A DNA stretch of 64,000 nt from Vibrio sp. RE88 (GTDB taxonomy: Bacteria > Pseudomonadota > Gammaproteobacteria > Enterobacterales > Vibrionaceae), in assembly GCF_013113835.1 (NCBI RefSeq), contig NZ_VTYQ01000007.1, forward strand, positions 293,645 through 357,644, given 5' to 3'. The translations under genes were made by a program, and so were the position numbers. Below are positions 26,203 through 35,336 of this stretch, in pieces (position 1 is the stretch's first letter; every line of letters starts with the position of its first letter). Under the pieces are notes generated by a model. That model did no database searches, was not told the DNA's origin, and saw nothing but the letters and a program-made list of their open reading frames with translations.

Positions 26203-28056
26203 ATGGATCAAAATCCGCAGTCACAGCTAAAACAACTTGTCATTAAAGGCAAGGAACAAGGCTATCTGACCTACGCAGAAGTAAACGACCACCTGCCAGC
26301 AGAAATCGTAGATTCCGAGCAGGTCGAAGATATCATTCAGATGATCAACGACATGGGCATTCGAGTAGTGGAAACTGCTCCGGATGCTGATGATCTTGCG
26401 CTGAATGATGACGATACAATCACCGATGAAGATGCAGCTGAAGCTGCCGCTGCTGCGCTATCAAGCGTAGAGAATGAAATCGGCCGCACCACAGACCCAG
26501 TGCGTATGTACATGCGCGAAATGGGTACCGTAGAACTGCTGACTCGCGAAGGTGAGATCGATATTGCAAAGCGTATTGAAGATGGTATCAACCAAGTTCA
26601 AAATGCTGTTGCTGAGTATCCAGGAACCATCCCTTATATTCTTGAGCAGTTTGATAAGGTTCAGGCAGAAGAACTTCGCCTAACCGACCTTATCACAGGC
26701 TTCGTGGATCCAGACGCAGATGAAACGGCGGCACCAACAGCGACGCATATCGGTTCTGAGCTTGCAGAATCAGATCTTGAAGATGAAGATGCTGAAGAAG
26801 AAGACGCGGAAGAGTCTGAAGACGATGAAGAAGAGGAAGATACAGGTATCGATCCTGAGCTTGCTCTAGAGAAGTTCACGGCTTTACGTAACACTTTCCA
26901 GAACTACCAGCTTGCTTGTAACGAGTATGGCAACGAGAGCCCGAAAGCGACACTTGCGCATGAGATGGTTATAGACGTCTTCAAAGAGTTCCGTCTAACG
27001 CCTAAACAGTTTGACTACCTAGTTGAAGAGCTACGCACCTCAATGGAGCGTGTACGTACTCAAGAACGCCTGATCATGAAAGCGTCTGTTGAGTATGGCA
27101 AAATGCCAAAGAAATCGTTCATTACCCTATTCACGGGCAATGAGTCTAGCGAAGCTTGGTTAGACGAGATTCTCTCTTCAGATAAGCCGTATGCGGAAAA
27201 GATCCGTCGCAGCGAAGATGATATTCGTCGCTCAATCATGAAGCTAAAAGTGATTGAAGAAGAAACGTCGCTTACGGTTCAGAACATCAAAGACATCAGC
27301 CGTCGCATGTCTATCGGTGAAGCGAAAGCTCGCCGTGCGAAGAAAGAGATGGTAGAAGCAAACTTACGTCTGGTAATTTCTATTGCGAAGAAATACACCA
27401 ACCGTGGCCTACAGTTCTTGGACCTGATCCAGGAAGGTAACATCGGTCTGATGAAAGCAGTAGATAAGTTTGAATACCGTCGTGGTTACAAGTTCTCGAC
27501 TTACGCGACTTGGTGGATTCGTCAGGCGATCACTCGTTCGATTGCTGACCAAGCACGAACTATCCGTATCCCGGTTCACATGATCGAGACGATCAACAAA
27601 CTTAACCGTATCTCTCGTCAAATGCTTCAGGAGATGGGTCGCGAGCCGTTACCGGAAGAACTTGCAGAACGCATGCAGATGCCGGAAGACAAAATCCGTA
27701 AAGTTCTGAAGATTGCTAAAGAGCCAATCTCAATGGAAACACCAATCGGTGATGACGAAGATTCGCATCTAGGTGATTTCATTGAAGATACGACGCTTGA
27801 GCTACCTCTTGATTCGGCTACTTCTACAAGTCTAAAGGTTGCAACGAAAGACGTTTTGGCTGGTTTAACACCTCGTGAAGCGAAAGTTCTGCGTATGCGT
27901 TTCGGTATCGATATGAATACTGACCACACGTTAGAAGAGGTTGGTAAGCAGTTTGACGTAACACGTGAGCGTATTCGTCAGATTGAAGCGAAAGCACTCC
28001 GTAAGCTTCGCCACCCTAGCCGCTCAGAGACTCTGCGTAGCTTCTTGGATGAGTAA
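26203..28056 (+). CDS. rpoD: RNA polymerase primary sigma factor RpoD (sigma-70)
   Basis: Housekeeping sigma factor. Region 1.1 is at the N-terminus (LKQLVIKGKEQGYLTYAE), a strongly acidic insert follows at about 190-215 inside the non-conserved region, then region 2 (EANLRLVISIAKKY; FLDLIQEGNIGLMKAVDKF; FSTYATWWIRQAITRSI), region 3, and region 4.2 (HTLEEVGKQFDVTRERIRQIEAKALRKLRHPSRS read in parts). 617 residues, usual for the family. Followed by its own terminator and a tRNA gene. Confidence 0.98.
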   Translation: MDQNPQSQLKQLVIKGKEQGYLTYAEVNDHLPAEIVDSEQVEDIIQMINDMGIRVVETAPDADDLALNDDDTITDEDAAEAAAAALSSVENEIGRTTDPVRMYMREMGTVELLTREGEIDIAKRIEDGINQVQNAVAEYPGTIPYILEQFDKVQAEELRLTDLITGFVDPDADETAAPTATHIGSELAESDLEDEDAEEEDAEESEDDEEEEDTGIDPELALEKFTALRNTFQNYQLACNEYGNESPKATLAHEMVIDVFKEFRLTPKQFDYLVEELRTSMERVRTQERLIMKASVEYGKMPKKSFITLFTGNESSEAWLDEILSSDKPYAEKIRRSEDDIRRSIMKLKVIEEETSLTVQNIKDISRRMSIGEAKARRAKKEMVEANLRLVISIAKKYTNRGLQFLDLIQEGNIGLMKAVDKFEYRRGYKFSTYATWWIRQAITRSIADQARTIRIPVHMIETINKLNRISRQMLQEMGREPLPEELAERMQMPEDKIRKVLKIAKEPISMETPIGDDEDSHLGDFIEDTTLELPLDSATSTSLKVATKDVLAGLTPREAKVLRMRFGIDMNTDHTLEEVGKQFDVTRERIRQIEAKALRKLRHPSRSETLRSFLDE

Positions 28057-28074
28057 CCAAGCAAATTGATTAAA

Positions 28075-28099
28075 AGGCGAGCACCTGCTCGCCTTTTTT
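28075..28099 (+). terminator. Intrinsic terminator of rpoD
   Basis: AGGCGAGC and GCTCGCCT pair around a four-base loop followed by a run of seven T. It lies 18 bases after the rpoD stop. Confidence 0.88.
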
Positions 28100-28154
28100 A
28101 TTATTTATCGATTTAAGTGGATAAAATCTAAGCGCATTTACCCTAGATAGCGTC

Positions 28155-28183
28155 TAGACAGCTAGATCTGCATCCCCTATAAT
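28155..28183 (+). promoter_or_regulatory. Promoter of the tRNA-Ile2 gene
   Basis: TAGACA at 28155-28160 (5/6) and a perfect TATAAT at 28178-28183, with a 17-base spacer. The transcript would begin a few bases before the mature tRNA at 28197; the discriminator is C-rich, as in stringently controlled promoters. Confidence 0.75.
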
Positions 28184-28196
28184 CATTGCCCTACAC

Positions 28197-28272
28197 GGCC
28201 CCTTAGCTCAGTGGTTAGAGCAGTCGACTCATAATCGATTGGTCCGCAGTTCAAGTCTGCGAGGGGCCACCA
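28197..28272 (+). tRNA. ileX: tRNA-Ile2 (anticodon CAU, lysidine-modified)
   Basis: A 76-base tRNA with a 7-bp acceptor stem GGCCCCT/AGGGGCC, encoded CCA, TAGCTCAGTGGTTAGAGCA D arm and TTCAAGT T loop. The anticodon at 28230-28232 is CAT. Overall sequence is close to E. coli ileX/ileY rather than to elongator or initiator tRNA-Met: it lacks the initiator features, and the acceptor and anticodon stems follow ileX. TilS would convert C34 to lysidine so that it reads AUA. It has its own promoter and terminator, and lies downstream of rpoD as ileX does in E. coli. Confidence 0.92.
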
Positions 28273-28276
28273 AATA

Positions 28277-28313
28277 CAAAAAAGCCTGATGAGGAAACTC
28301 ATCAGGCTTTTTG
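28277..28313. terminator. Bidirectional terminator between tRNA-Ile2 and djlA
   Basis: AAAGCCTGATGAG and CTCATCAGGCTTT form a 13-bp stem with a GAAA loop. TTTTT follows on the plus strand and TTTTTT on the minus strand, so it serves both the tRNA gene and convergent djlA. Confidence 0.88.
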
Positions 28314-28333
28314 CTTTCTCGATTTCTATTGCC

Positions 28334-29185
28334 TCAGAAACCTTTGGCCTTTTTGATCAAGTCGTAAGCATTTTGAATCTCTTGCGCCTTCTCTTTGGCT
28401 ACATTCATCATTTCTGGCGGCAGACCTTTTGCCATGAGCTTATCAGGGTGATGCTCATTCATCAGCTTACGGTAAGCACGTTTAACTGTTTTTGTATCGG
28501 CACTACTGTCGACACCCAACAACTTGTATGCATCACTTAGTTGATCCGCAGTCGAGGCTTGTTGCCAACTGCCAGACTGATGGGAATGCCCACTGCCTGA
28601 GTGCCCTCCGAAGCCCCCTTGTTGAAAGCGAAACGCCGCTTCCTGCATACGCAAGCGCTGCTCTAGTTGGTCAGAAGAAAAGCCTAGCCCTTTCGCAACT
28701 TTATGTAGCACACTGCGCTCACTCGGATGAATATCACCATCCGCAAACGCTGCAGAGATTTGCAGTTCTAAGAAAAACTGCATTAAATCAAATCGACCAC
28801 CGGACGAAATACGAACTCGCTCTAAAACAGTGTCTAATGGGAAGTCTGTTTCTTTACCCTCACGAAAAGCATTCTGCGCGGCGCGGCGTAACTCTCCATG
28901 CAGATTCATTCGTTCCATCATGGTGGTCGCGAGCTGAATTTCCTCACGAGTAACCTGCCCTTTAGCTTTCGCTACATGCCCCATTACCGCAAACGCAGCT
29001 TTAAAAAACTCTTCTTGTCGCTCAGCTTGACTAGGCCCACCACCAAAGCCTGAATTAAAACCAGCTTGACGTAACCGACGGGCTTTATCGAACTGGTGGC
29101 CTAAAAATAGACCGAATATCGCACCAAATGGTCCTCCCATCAGAAAACCAAAAAAAGTGCCGAGTATTTTGCCGAAAATATGCAT
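28334..29185 (-). CDS. djlA: Membrane-anchored DnaJ-like co-chaperone DjlA
   Basis: Stimulates DnaK at the inner membrane. The N-terminal hydrophobic, glycine-rich helix (LGTFFGFLMGGPFGAIFGLF) is the dimerising transmembrane anchor; a TerB-like helical domain occupies about 55-170; a Gly/Ser/His-rich linker (about 185-215) leads to a C-terminal J domain with the essential HPD in NEHHPDKLMAKG. 283 residues, normal. Divergent from lptD as in E. coli. Confidence 0.95.
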   Translation of the reverse strand: MHIFGKILGTFFGFLMGGPFGAIFGLFLGHQFDKARRLRQAGFNSGFGGGPSQAERQEEFFKAAFAVMGHVAKAKGQVTREEIQLATTMMERMNLHGELRRAAQNAFREGKETDFPLDTVLERVRISSGGRFDLMQFFLELQISAAFADGDIHPSERSVLHKVAKGLGFSSDQLEQRLRMQEAAFRFQQGGFGGHSGSGHSHQSGSWQQASTADQLSDAYKLLGVDSSADTKTVKRAYRKLMNEHHPDKLMAKGLPPEMMNVAKEKAQEIQNAYDLIKKAKGF

Positions 29186-29202
29186 TATGTGCTCTCAATC
29201 TC

Positions 29203-29230
29203 TGAATTTTTTCTTAGTAAAGCGGTCTGA
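29203..29230 (+). promoter_or_regulatory. Candidate sigma-E promoter of the lptD operon
   Basis: TGAATTT at 29203-29209 (5/7 of GGAACTT) and TCTGA at 29226-29230 are 16 bases apart, the usual sigma-E arrangement. The lptD (imp) operon is a sigma-E target in E. coli. The predicted leader is about 100 bases. Confidence 0.5.
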
Positions 29231-29333
29231 TAGTGCCGTAAGCGACAAATTCCTTTATTATAAGGACCGTTTTATTTTACATTCGGTCATCTATTCACCG
29301 GATATATCAAGTTCAACAGGATAGTAAAACTCG

Positions 29334-31718
29334 ATGCCACGTTTTTCTCGCACCTTGTTAGCCACTTCTATTAGTGCCGCGTTTCTTATGCCTCAAGCTC
29401 AGGCTGAAGACACCCCTCTCGATCCTTCACAAGAGATGCCTTTCATTGGCGAATGCCAAACATTAGACCTTATTGACCAATGTCTGGTCAATGAAGAGGA
29501 GCCTGAAAACGCAAATCAACTGCCAATTAACGTTGAAGCCGACAGTTTAGAAGCCATCAATGGTGACAAAGCCACCTACAGTGGCAATGTTACTGTCGTT
29601 CAGGGCAAGAAACGTATGAAGGCCGATAATGTCACCTTGCATCAGCAAGATAACATTGTGGTGGCAGAAGGTAACGTGACATTCAGTGACGGCGAACTAA
29701 AAACCATATCAGATAAAGCTGTCAACAAACTTAACACTGAAGAAGTGACACTAGAGAACACTAACTATAAGTTCTTATGTGAGCCTGGCCGTGGCGAAGC
29801 CGTCTATGTTTCTAAAACGGGCAAAGCGGTGTATGAGATAGAGGATGGGACGATTACATCTTGTCCAGAAGGCGATAAATCATGGCGAATGAAGGCCTCA
29901 AGCATCGATATCGACCAGAACGAAGAAGAAGCTACCTTCTACAACCCTCGCTTCGAAATACTCAACGTGCCTGTTTTTTACCTGCCATTTTTAACAGTTC
30001 CGATTGGTGATACACGTAAAACCGGATTCTTATATCCAACTGTATCTTACGGCTCCAGTGATGGCTTTGAAATGGAAGTGCCGATTTACTGGAACTTGGC
30101 ACCCAATTATGATTTGAAAACCACACTCAAGTACATGCAGGAACGTGGGACTCAGCTAAACAGTGAGTTTCGTTATCTTTCCGATCTCGGTTACAGCACA
30201 TTAAAGTCAGAATATCTGCCAGATGATAAAAAATACCCAGCGCAAGGAGACCGATGGGGATTTCAGTGGCAACACAACGGTATTTTCCAAGAGAACTGGA
30301 AGTTTGAAGTCGATTATTCCAAAGTCAGTGATATAGCCTATTTTACAGATTTAGACTCTAGCGTTGGTAACCGTGAAGATGGCCAGCTGATTCAAGAAGC
30401 GCAAGCCACCTATCGTTCTTCCAACTGGGATGCCTCGATTCTAACTCGAGATTTTCAGGTCCTGACAACCAGTGGCAATACACCATATCGTCTTCTCCCT
30501 CAGCTTGAGTTCAATTATTACGCCCCAGAGCTGATGCGCTATCTAAATTTCGATGTCATCAGTCATGTTTCTCAATTTGATACCGATGATAGCTCTAAAC
30601 CATCGGCGACACGTGTCCATGTAGAGCCTGGCTTAACTATTCCAATTGGTACCACTTGGGGCACTTGGACAACAGAAGCTCGAGTACTAGGTACCTACTA
30701 CCAACAGGACTTAGATGGTCTTAACCTTGCTGACTTTAGTAACGATGGCTACAACTTAAAAGAATCCGCTTCTCGAGTGATTCCAGAGTTTAGAACTCAT
30801 GCCGGTGTTGTGTTAGAAAGAGATACCGTTCTGCTTGATAACTACACTCAGACACTAGAGCCACAAGTCCAATATCTGTATGTTCCAGAAGAAGATCAAA
30901 GTGAAATCTACCTCTACGATACAACACTGCTGCAAACAGACTATTACGGACTATTTCGCAGTCGTAAATATAGCGGTGTCGATCGTATTGCCGCAGCCAA
31001 CCAATTCAGCTACGGCGCCTCAACACGCTTCTTTGATGAGCAGTACAAAGAACGCCTAAATATCTCATTCGGTCAAATCTTCTACCTAGATAAAGACACC
31101 AAGAATTCAGCCCTAGACAACCAAGACAATAAGTCTAACTATTCTGCTTGGGCAGTGGAGATGGACTTCAACTACGATGATTATCTCTTCTACCATGGTG
31201 GTATCCAGTACGATATTGATACCAGTGAAGTTCAGCTTGGTAACAGCACACTTGAATACCGATTCTCAGGCGGCTTTATCCAGGGCAACTATCGCTACGT
31301 GACTCGAAGCTACATAGAAAGTACGCTTGGCGATAGTATTGGCGACTTAGATACGATTACAGAAGACGGCATTTCTCAGGCAGGAGTATTAGCTGGGTAT
31401 CAAATCTCACGAAAATGGCGCGCCAGCGCTCAATATTTCTATGATTTGACCACCGATGAATCACTTGAATGGCTCGCTGGCCTCAGCTATACCTCAGATT
31501 GTTGGTATATTGGCTTTAACTATAGTAATCAACTCCGTAGTTGGAGCCCGGATTTCTCCAGCTACCCAAACTCTACACCAACGTATGAAAACAACTTCAG
31601 CTTTAATTTTGGTATTATTGGCTTCGGTACTGCTATAGGCTCAGACTCTGGTGTTACAGGGTCTGATACTGCAAATAGCTCTTTAGGTTACGGGCGCCCG
31701 TTCTTCTTAAACAACTAA
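29334..31718 (+). CDS. lptD: LPS assembly outer-membrane protein LptD
   Basis: Outer-membrane barrel that with LptE inserts lipopolysaccharide into the outer leaflet. Signal peptide of 24 residues ends in AQA. The periplasmic beta-jellyroll (OstA/LptA-like, about 60-200: ATYSGNVTVVQGKKRMKADNVTL in parts) is followed by a 26-strand barrel rich in alternating aromatic residues. Cysteines are at 41, 50, 149, 177 and 723; E. coli has an adjacent pair near its C-terminus where only Cys723 is found here. 794 residues. First gene of lptD-surA-pdxA-rsmA-apaG-apaH. Confidence 0.96.
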   Translation: MPRFSRTLLATSISAAFLMPQAQAEDTPLDPSQEMPFIGECQTLDLIDQCLVNEEEPENANQLPINVEADSLEAINGDKATYSGNVTVVQGKKRMKADNVTLHQQDNIVVAEGNVTFSDGELKTISDKAVNKLNTEEVTLENTNYKFLCEPGRGEAVYVSKTGKAVYEIEDGTITSCPEGDKSWRMKASSIDIDQNEEEATFYNPRFEILNVPVFYLPFLTVPIGDTRKTGFLYPTVSYGSSDGFEMEVPIYWNLAPNYDLKTTLKYMQERGTQLNSEFRYLSDLGYSTLKSEYLPDDKKYPAQGDRWGFQWQHNGIFQENWKFEVDYSKVSDIAYFTDLDSSVGNREDGQLIQEAQATYRSSNWDASILTRDFQVLTTSGNTPYRLLPQLEFNYYAPELMRYLNFDVISHVSQFDTDDSSKPSATRVHVEPGLTIPIGTTWGTWTTEARVLGTYYQQDLDGLNLADFSNDGYNLKESASRVIPEFRTHAGVVLERDTVLLDNYTQTLEPQVQYLYVPEEDQSEIYLYDTTLLQTDYYGLFRSRKYSGVDRIAAANQFSYGASTRFFDEQYKERLNISFGQIFYLDKDTKNSALDNQDNKSNYSAWAVEMDFNYDDYLFYHGGIQYDIDTSEVQLGNSTLEYRFSGGFIQGNYRYVTRSYIESTLGDSIGDLDTITEDGISQAGVLAGYQISRKWRASAQYFYDLTTDESLEWLAGLSYTSDCWYIGFNYSNQLRSWSPDFSSYPNSTPTYENNFSFNFGIIGFGTAIGSDSGVTGSDTANSSLGYGRPFFLNN

Positions 31719-31724
31719 TTTAAA

Positions 31725-31749
31725 AGCCTGTGGTCTAACACCACAGGCT
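31725..31749 (+). terminator. Hairpin between lptD and surA
   Basis: AGCCTGTGG at 31725-31733 and CCACAGGCT at 31741-31749 are a perfect 9-bp stem with a seven-base loop. Only TAAATATT follows, so it is more likely an mRNA 3'-end stabiliser or partial terminator than a full one. Confidence 0.5.
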
Positions 31750-31771
31750 AAATATTCTCACAGGAAATTTA

Positions 31772-33067
31772 ATGAAACTTTGGAAGCAAACCTTGCTTGG
31801 ACTGATTGCAGCCAGCCAGCTTTCTTTTGTACAAGCCGAGCCTGTCGAACTGGATAAGGTAGCGATTATTGTTAATAGCGGCGTGGTATTGCAAAGTGAT
31901 ATCGAGACTTCGCTTAAAACCATTCGTGCGAATGCGAAAAAGAACAACCAGTCCCTTCCAGATGAAGCGACTCTACGTGAGCAAGTCACAGAAAAGCTGA
32001 TTGTCGACACCATCCAGCAGCAAGAAGCGGAACGAATTGGCGTTCGCATAGACGACAACCGTCTAAACGAAGCGATTGACGAGATAGCTAAAAACAACAA
32101 CCAAACACTTGAGCAGTTGAACACCTCGATTACAGAAGAAGGGCTAAGCTACGCTCAATTTCGTAAACAAGTACGTAAAGAAATTGCCGCAAATGAAGCG
32201 CGTAATGCGTTAGTTCGTCGTCGTATAAATATTTTGCCTGCTGAGGTCGATAACCTTGCGAATATCCTAGCCAAAGAAACCAACGCGACCGTGCAATACA
32301 AAATTGGCCACATCCAGCTACGTGTTAACGATGGGGACGATAAAGCTGCCATCGAAGAGAAAGCCAATCAGATCGTTAAAGAGCTCAACCAAGGTTCTGA
32401 TTTCAGCACTATGGCTTACACCTACTCAAAAGGTCCTAAAGCTCTACAAGGTGGTGATTGGGGATGGATGCGCAAAGAAGAAATGCCAACCATCTTCGCC
32501 GATCAAATCAATTTGCAGAATAAGGGCAGTATTATCGGCCCATTTCGCAGCGGTGTCGGCTTTCATATCCTAAAAATTGAAGATGTGAAGGGGCTAGAGA
32601 CGGTTGCGGTCACTGAGGTGAATGCCCGTCATATTCTGATTAAACCAACCGTGATCCTTAGTGATGAAGGCGTACAAAAAGAGCTTCTAGATATTACTCA
32701 ACGTATTCAATCAGGTAAGGCTACCTTTGCAGAAATGGCCCAGCAATACAGCCAAGACCCAGGCTCTGCTGCCCAACAAGGTGAACTGGGTTACCAAACT
32801 TCTGATCTTTATGTACCTGAATTCAAACATCAGGTCGACACACTACCTGTCGGTCAAATCAGTGAACCATTCAAAACCGTACACGGTTGGCACATTGTTG
32901 AGGTGATGGATAGACGTGAGGTTGACCGCACTGATTCAGCACTAAAGAACAAAGCGTATCGAATTATCTTTAACCGTAAATTCAACGAAGAGGCCAGCGC
33001 TTGGCTGCAGGAAATCCGTGCCAGTGCATTTGTTGAAGTGGTCAAGGAAGAACAGGATGACAATTAA
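31772..33067 (+). CDS. surA: Periplasmic chaperone / peptidyl-prolyl isomerase SurA
   Basis: Escorts unfolded outer-membrane proteins to BamA. Signal peptide (MKLWKQTLLGLIAASQLSFVQA) precedes the N-terminal chaperone domain starting with VELDKVAIIVNSGVV. Two parvulin domains follow at about 170-270 (KIGHIQLRV ... GPFRSGVGFHILKI) and 280-390 (NARHILIKP ... EPFKTVHGWHIVEV), then a C-terminal helix. 431 residues, normal. Its last 11 bases overlap the start of pdxA. Confidence 0.97.
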   Translation: MKLWKQTLLGLIAASQLSFVQAEPVELDKVAIIVNSGVVLQSDIETSLKTIRANAKKNNQSLPDEATLREQVTEKLIVDTIQQQEAERIGVRIDDNRLNEAIDEIAKNNNQTLEQLNTSITEEGLSYAQFRKQVRKEIAANEARNALVRRRINILPAEVDNLANILAKETNATVQYKIGHIQLRVNDGDDKAAIEEKANQIVKELNQGSDFSTMAYTYSKGPKALQGGDWGWMRKEEMPTIFADQINLQNKGSIIGPFRSGVGFHILKIEDVKGLETVAVTEVNARHILIKPTVILSDEGVQKELLDITQRIQSGKATFAEMAQQYSQDPGSAAQQGELGYQTSDLYVPEFKHQVDTLPVGQISEPFKTVHGWHIVEVMDRREVDRTDSALKNKAYRIIFNRKFNEEASAWLQEIRASAFVEVVKEEQDDN

Positions 33068-34049
33068 GCGCATCGTTGTAACCGCAGGCGAACCGGCAGG
33101 TATCGGCCCAGATCTGGTCCTCGCCCTTTCTAAGCAAAGCTGGCCACACCAAATTGTGGTCAGTGCGGATAAGGGTTTGCTGGAGCAACGCGCTAAACAA
33201 CTCGATATCGAGGTACAACTTATTGATTATGATGCAGCAGCGCTTCCTACCCCTCAGAAAGCTGGTTCGTTAGTTGTCGATCATATAGCGCTTAATGTCC
33301 CTGCGACTGCAGGTCAGCTCGATGAGAAAAATGGCCACTATGTATTAGAAACACTAGAAAGAGCCGCTTTGGGCTGTATGAATGGTGAGTTTGATGCTAT
33401 TGTCACCGGCCCTGTGCACAAAGGCGTAATTAATCGTGCTGGCGTCGCGTTTAGTGGCCATACAGAGTTCTTTGCTGACAAATCAAATACGCCATTGGTG
33501 GTGATGATGTTGGCTACCGAAGGACTCAGAGTTGCTTTGGTGACGACTCATATTCCATTGGCTTACGTTTCTAAAGCAGTAACCGAAGATAGGCTAAAGA
33601 AAATAGCGCATATTCTCCATCAGGATTTGGTTGAGAAGTTTGCTATTTCATCACCTAAAATATATGTCTGTGGATTGAACCCACATGCTGGAGAGGATGG
33701 ATGTCTGGGTCGGGAAGAAATTGACACCATCACGCCAACACTGGAAAAGCTGCGCCAGGAAGACGGTATTGATCTTGTCGGGCCACTCCCTGCTGATACG
33801 ATTTTTAACGAAAAGTATCTCACCGAGGCGGATGCCATATTAGGCATGTACCACGACCAGGTGCTTCCAGTGCTAAAATACAAAGGTTTCGGTCGTTCAG
33901 TGAACATAACTCTGGGCCTACCATTTATCAGGACATCCGTGGATCACGGCACTGCATTGGACCTTGCAGGGACAGGTGATGCAGACACAGGAAGTTTTAC
34001 AACGGCATTGACTCACGCTATTGAGCTTGTCGATAAGAAAACCAGTTAA
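33057..34049 (+). CDS. pdxA: 4-hydroxythreonine-4-phosphate dehydrogenase PdxA
   Basis: Oxidises 4-phosphohydroxy-threonine in pyridoxal phosphate synthesis. Motifs: TAGEPAGIGPDLVLAL at the start, VTGPVHKGVINRAGVAFSGHTEF near residue 115-137 with metal/substrate His, CGLNPHAGEDG near 205, and DADAILGMYHDQ-like ADAILGMYHDQVLP near 262 (three metal His across the protein). I use ATG 33057, overlapping surA by 11 bases; longer starts lie deeper in surA. 330 residues. Confidence 0.96.
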   Translation: MTIKRIVVTAGEPAGIGPDLVLALSKQSWPHQIVVSADKGLLEQRAKQLDIEVQLIDYDAAALPTPQKAGSLVVDHIALNVPATAGQLDEKNGHYVLETLERAALGCMNGEFDAIVTGPVHKGVINRAGVAFSGHTEFFADKSNTPLVVMMLATEGLRVALVTTHIPLAYVSKAVTEDRLKKIAHILHQDLVEKFAISSPKIYVCGLNPHAGEDGCLGREEIDTITPTLEKLRQEDGIDLVGPLPADTIFNEKYLTEADAILGMYHDQVLPVLKYKGFGRSVNITLGLPFIRTSVDHGTALDLAGTGDADTGSFTTALTHAIELVDKKTS

Positions 34050-34061
34050 CTTGAGAACACT

Positions 34062-34868
34062 ATGAGAAACGATGTCCATTTAGGGCACAAAGCACGTAAA
34101 CGCTTTGGTCAAAACTTCTTAAACGATCCATACATCATTGATGGTATTGTCTCTGCGATCAATCCTAAACCAGGCCAGAACTTGGTTGAGATTGGTCCTG
34201 GCCTAGGTGCAATTACAGAACCAGTTGGTCGAGAAGTGGATAAGTTCACTGTGATTGAGCTTGACCGTGATTTGGCTGAGCGCTTAAGAACTCACCCAGA
34301 ATTAGCTGAAAAGCTAACCATTCACGAAGGCGATGCCATGCGTTTCGACTTCACTCAGTTGGTGAAGCCTAACAACAGATTACGCATTTTTGGTAACCTG
34401 CCATACAACATCTCTACTCCATTGATGTTCCACCTCTTTGAATACCATAAAGATATTCAAGATATGCACTTTATGCTGCAGAAAGAAGTGGTTAACCGTT
34501 TAGCAGCAGGCCCAGGCACAAAAGCTTACGGCCGCCTAACCGTCATGGCACAATACTATTGTAAGGTGGTCCCAGTACTGGAAGTTCCACCGACGGCGTT
34601 CGTTCCGCCACCAAAGGTCGACTCTGCTGTTGTTCGCCTGGTCCCTTACGAGACGTTACCTTATCCAGCGACAAGTCTTAACTGGTTGGATCGCGTTTGT
34701 CGTGACGGCTTCAACCAAAGACGTAAAACAGTTCGAAACTGTTATAAATCTTTGGTCAATGCTGAGACTCTAGAACAACTTGGCATCAACCCAGGAATGC
34801 GCCCAGAGAACTTAACATTGGAGCAATTTGTCGACTTAGCCAACTGGTTGGACGCAAACCACAAATAA
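34062..34868 (+). CDS. rsmA: 16S rRNA dimethyladenosine transferase RsmA (KsgA)
   Basis: Dimethylates A1518 and A1519 near the 3' end of 16S rRNA late in 30S assembly. SAM motif VEIGPGLGAITEPV near residue 40, the catalytic FGNLPYNISTPLMFHLF near 112, and ARKRFGQNFLND at the start are all present. 268 residues, normal. Between pdxA and apaG; a hairpin terminator follows. Confidence 0.97.
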   Translation: MRNDVHLGHKARKRFGQNFLNDPYIIDGIVSAINPKPGQNLVEIGPGLGAITEPVGREVDKFTVIELDRDLAERLRTHPELAEKLTIHEGDAMRFDFTQLVKPNNRLRIFGNLPYNISTPLMFHLFEYHKDIQDMHFMLQKEVVNRLAAGPGTKAYGRLTVMAQYYCKVVPVLEVPPTAFVPPPKVDSAVVRLVPYETLPYPATSLNWLDRVCRDGFNQRRKTVRNCYKSLVNAETLEQLGINPGMRPENLTLEQFVDLANWLDANHK

Positions 34869-34878
34869 TCTTCATATA

Positions 34879-34918
34879 ATTAGAGTTGTAACCTATTGGT
34901 CTACAACTCTAATTTTTT
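34879..34918 (+). terminator. Terminator-like hairpin between rsmA and apaG
   Basis: ATTAGAGTTGTA at 34879-34890 and TACAACTCTAAT at 34902-34913 are perfect 12-bp arms, extended inward by ACC/GGT with one bulged base, followed by six T. It would cut apaGH expression relative to the upstream genes. Confidence 0.75.
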
Positions 34919-34939
34919 GACTTGTACGCAGGAGTCTAC

Positions 34940-35317
34940 ATGGAAGCTAACCCTTGTATTAAAGTTCAAGTTCATACCAAGTACATCTCAGAGCAGTCTC
35001 AGCCTGATTCAAAACGCTACGTCTTCGCTTACGTCATCACAATAAAGAACCTCAGCAATCAAACCGTCCAACTCATTAGTCGTCGCTGGCTGATTACTGA
35101 TGCCAATGGCAAGCAGATGACGGTGGAAGGTGATGGCGTGGTTGGTCAACAGCCATTCATTCCGGGCAGTGATGAATATACTTACAGCAGCGGTACCGCT
35201 CTAGAAACGCCAGTCGGTGTAATGCAAGGCCAATACATTCTCCTCGATGAAAAAGGCCGCGAGTTTAGCACCGAAATAGAACCTTTCAGACTCGCTCTAC
35301 CGAATATTCTCAACTAA
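34940..35317 (+). CDS. apaG: ApaG domain protein (CorD)
   Basis: Small fibronectin-like beta protein (125 residues), linked to Co2+ resistance and Mg2+ efflux in Salmonella; biochemical role unsettled. Recognised by IKVQVHTKYISEQSQPDSKRYVFAY in parts, the LISRRWLITDANGK strand and the GVVGQQPFIPGSDEYTYSSG loop. I use ATG 34940 with GGAG nine bases upstream; the TTG at 34922 is a weaker choice. Directly before apaH. Confidence 0.94.
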   Translation: MEANPCIKVQVHTKYISEQSQPDSKRYVFAYVITIKNLSNQTVQLISRRWLITDANGKQMTVEGDGVVGQQPFIPGSDEYTYSSGTALETPVGVMQGQYILLDEKGREFSTEIEPFRLALPNILN

Positions 35318-35336
35318 TACCCACACAGGAATTTTT

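Noticed and set aside
26661..26894. Serine-rich minus-strand frame opposite rpoD
   Set aside because: Complement of the acidic Glu/Asp codon run of sigma-70; not a gene.
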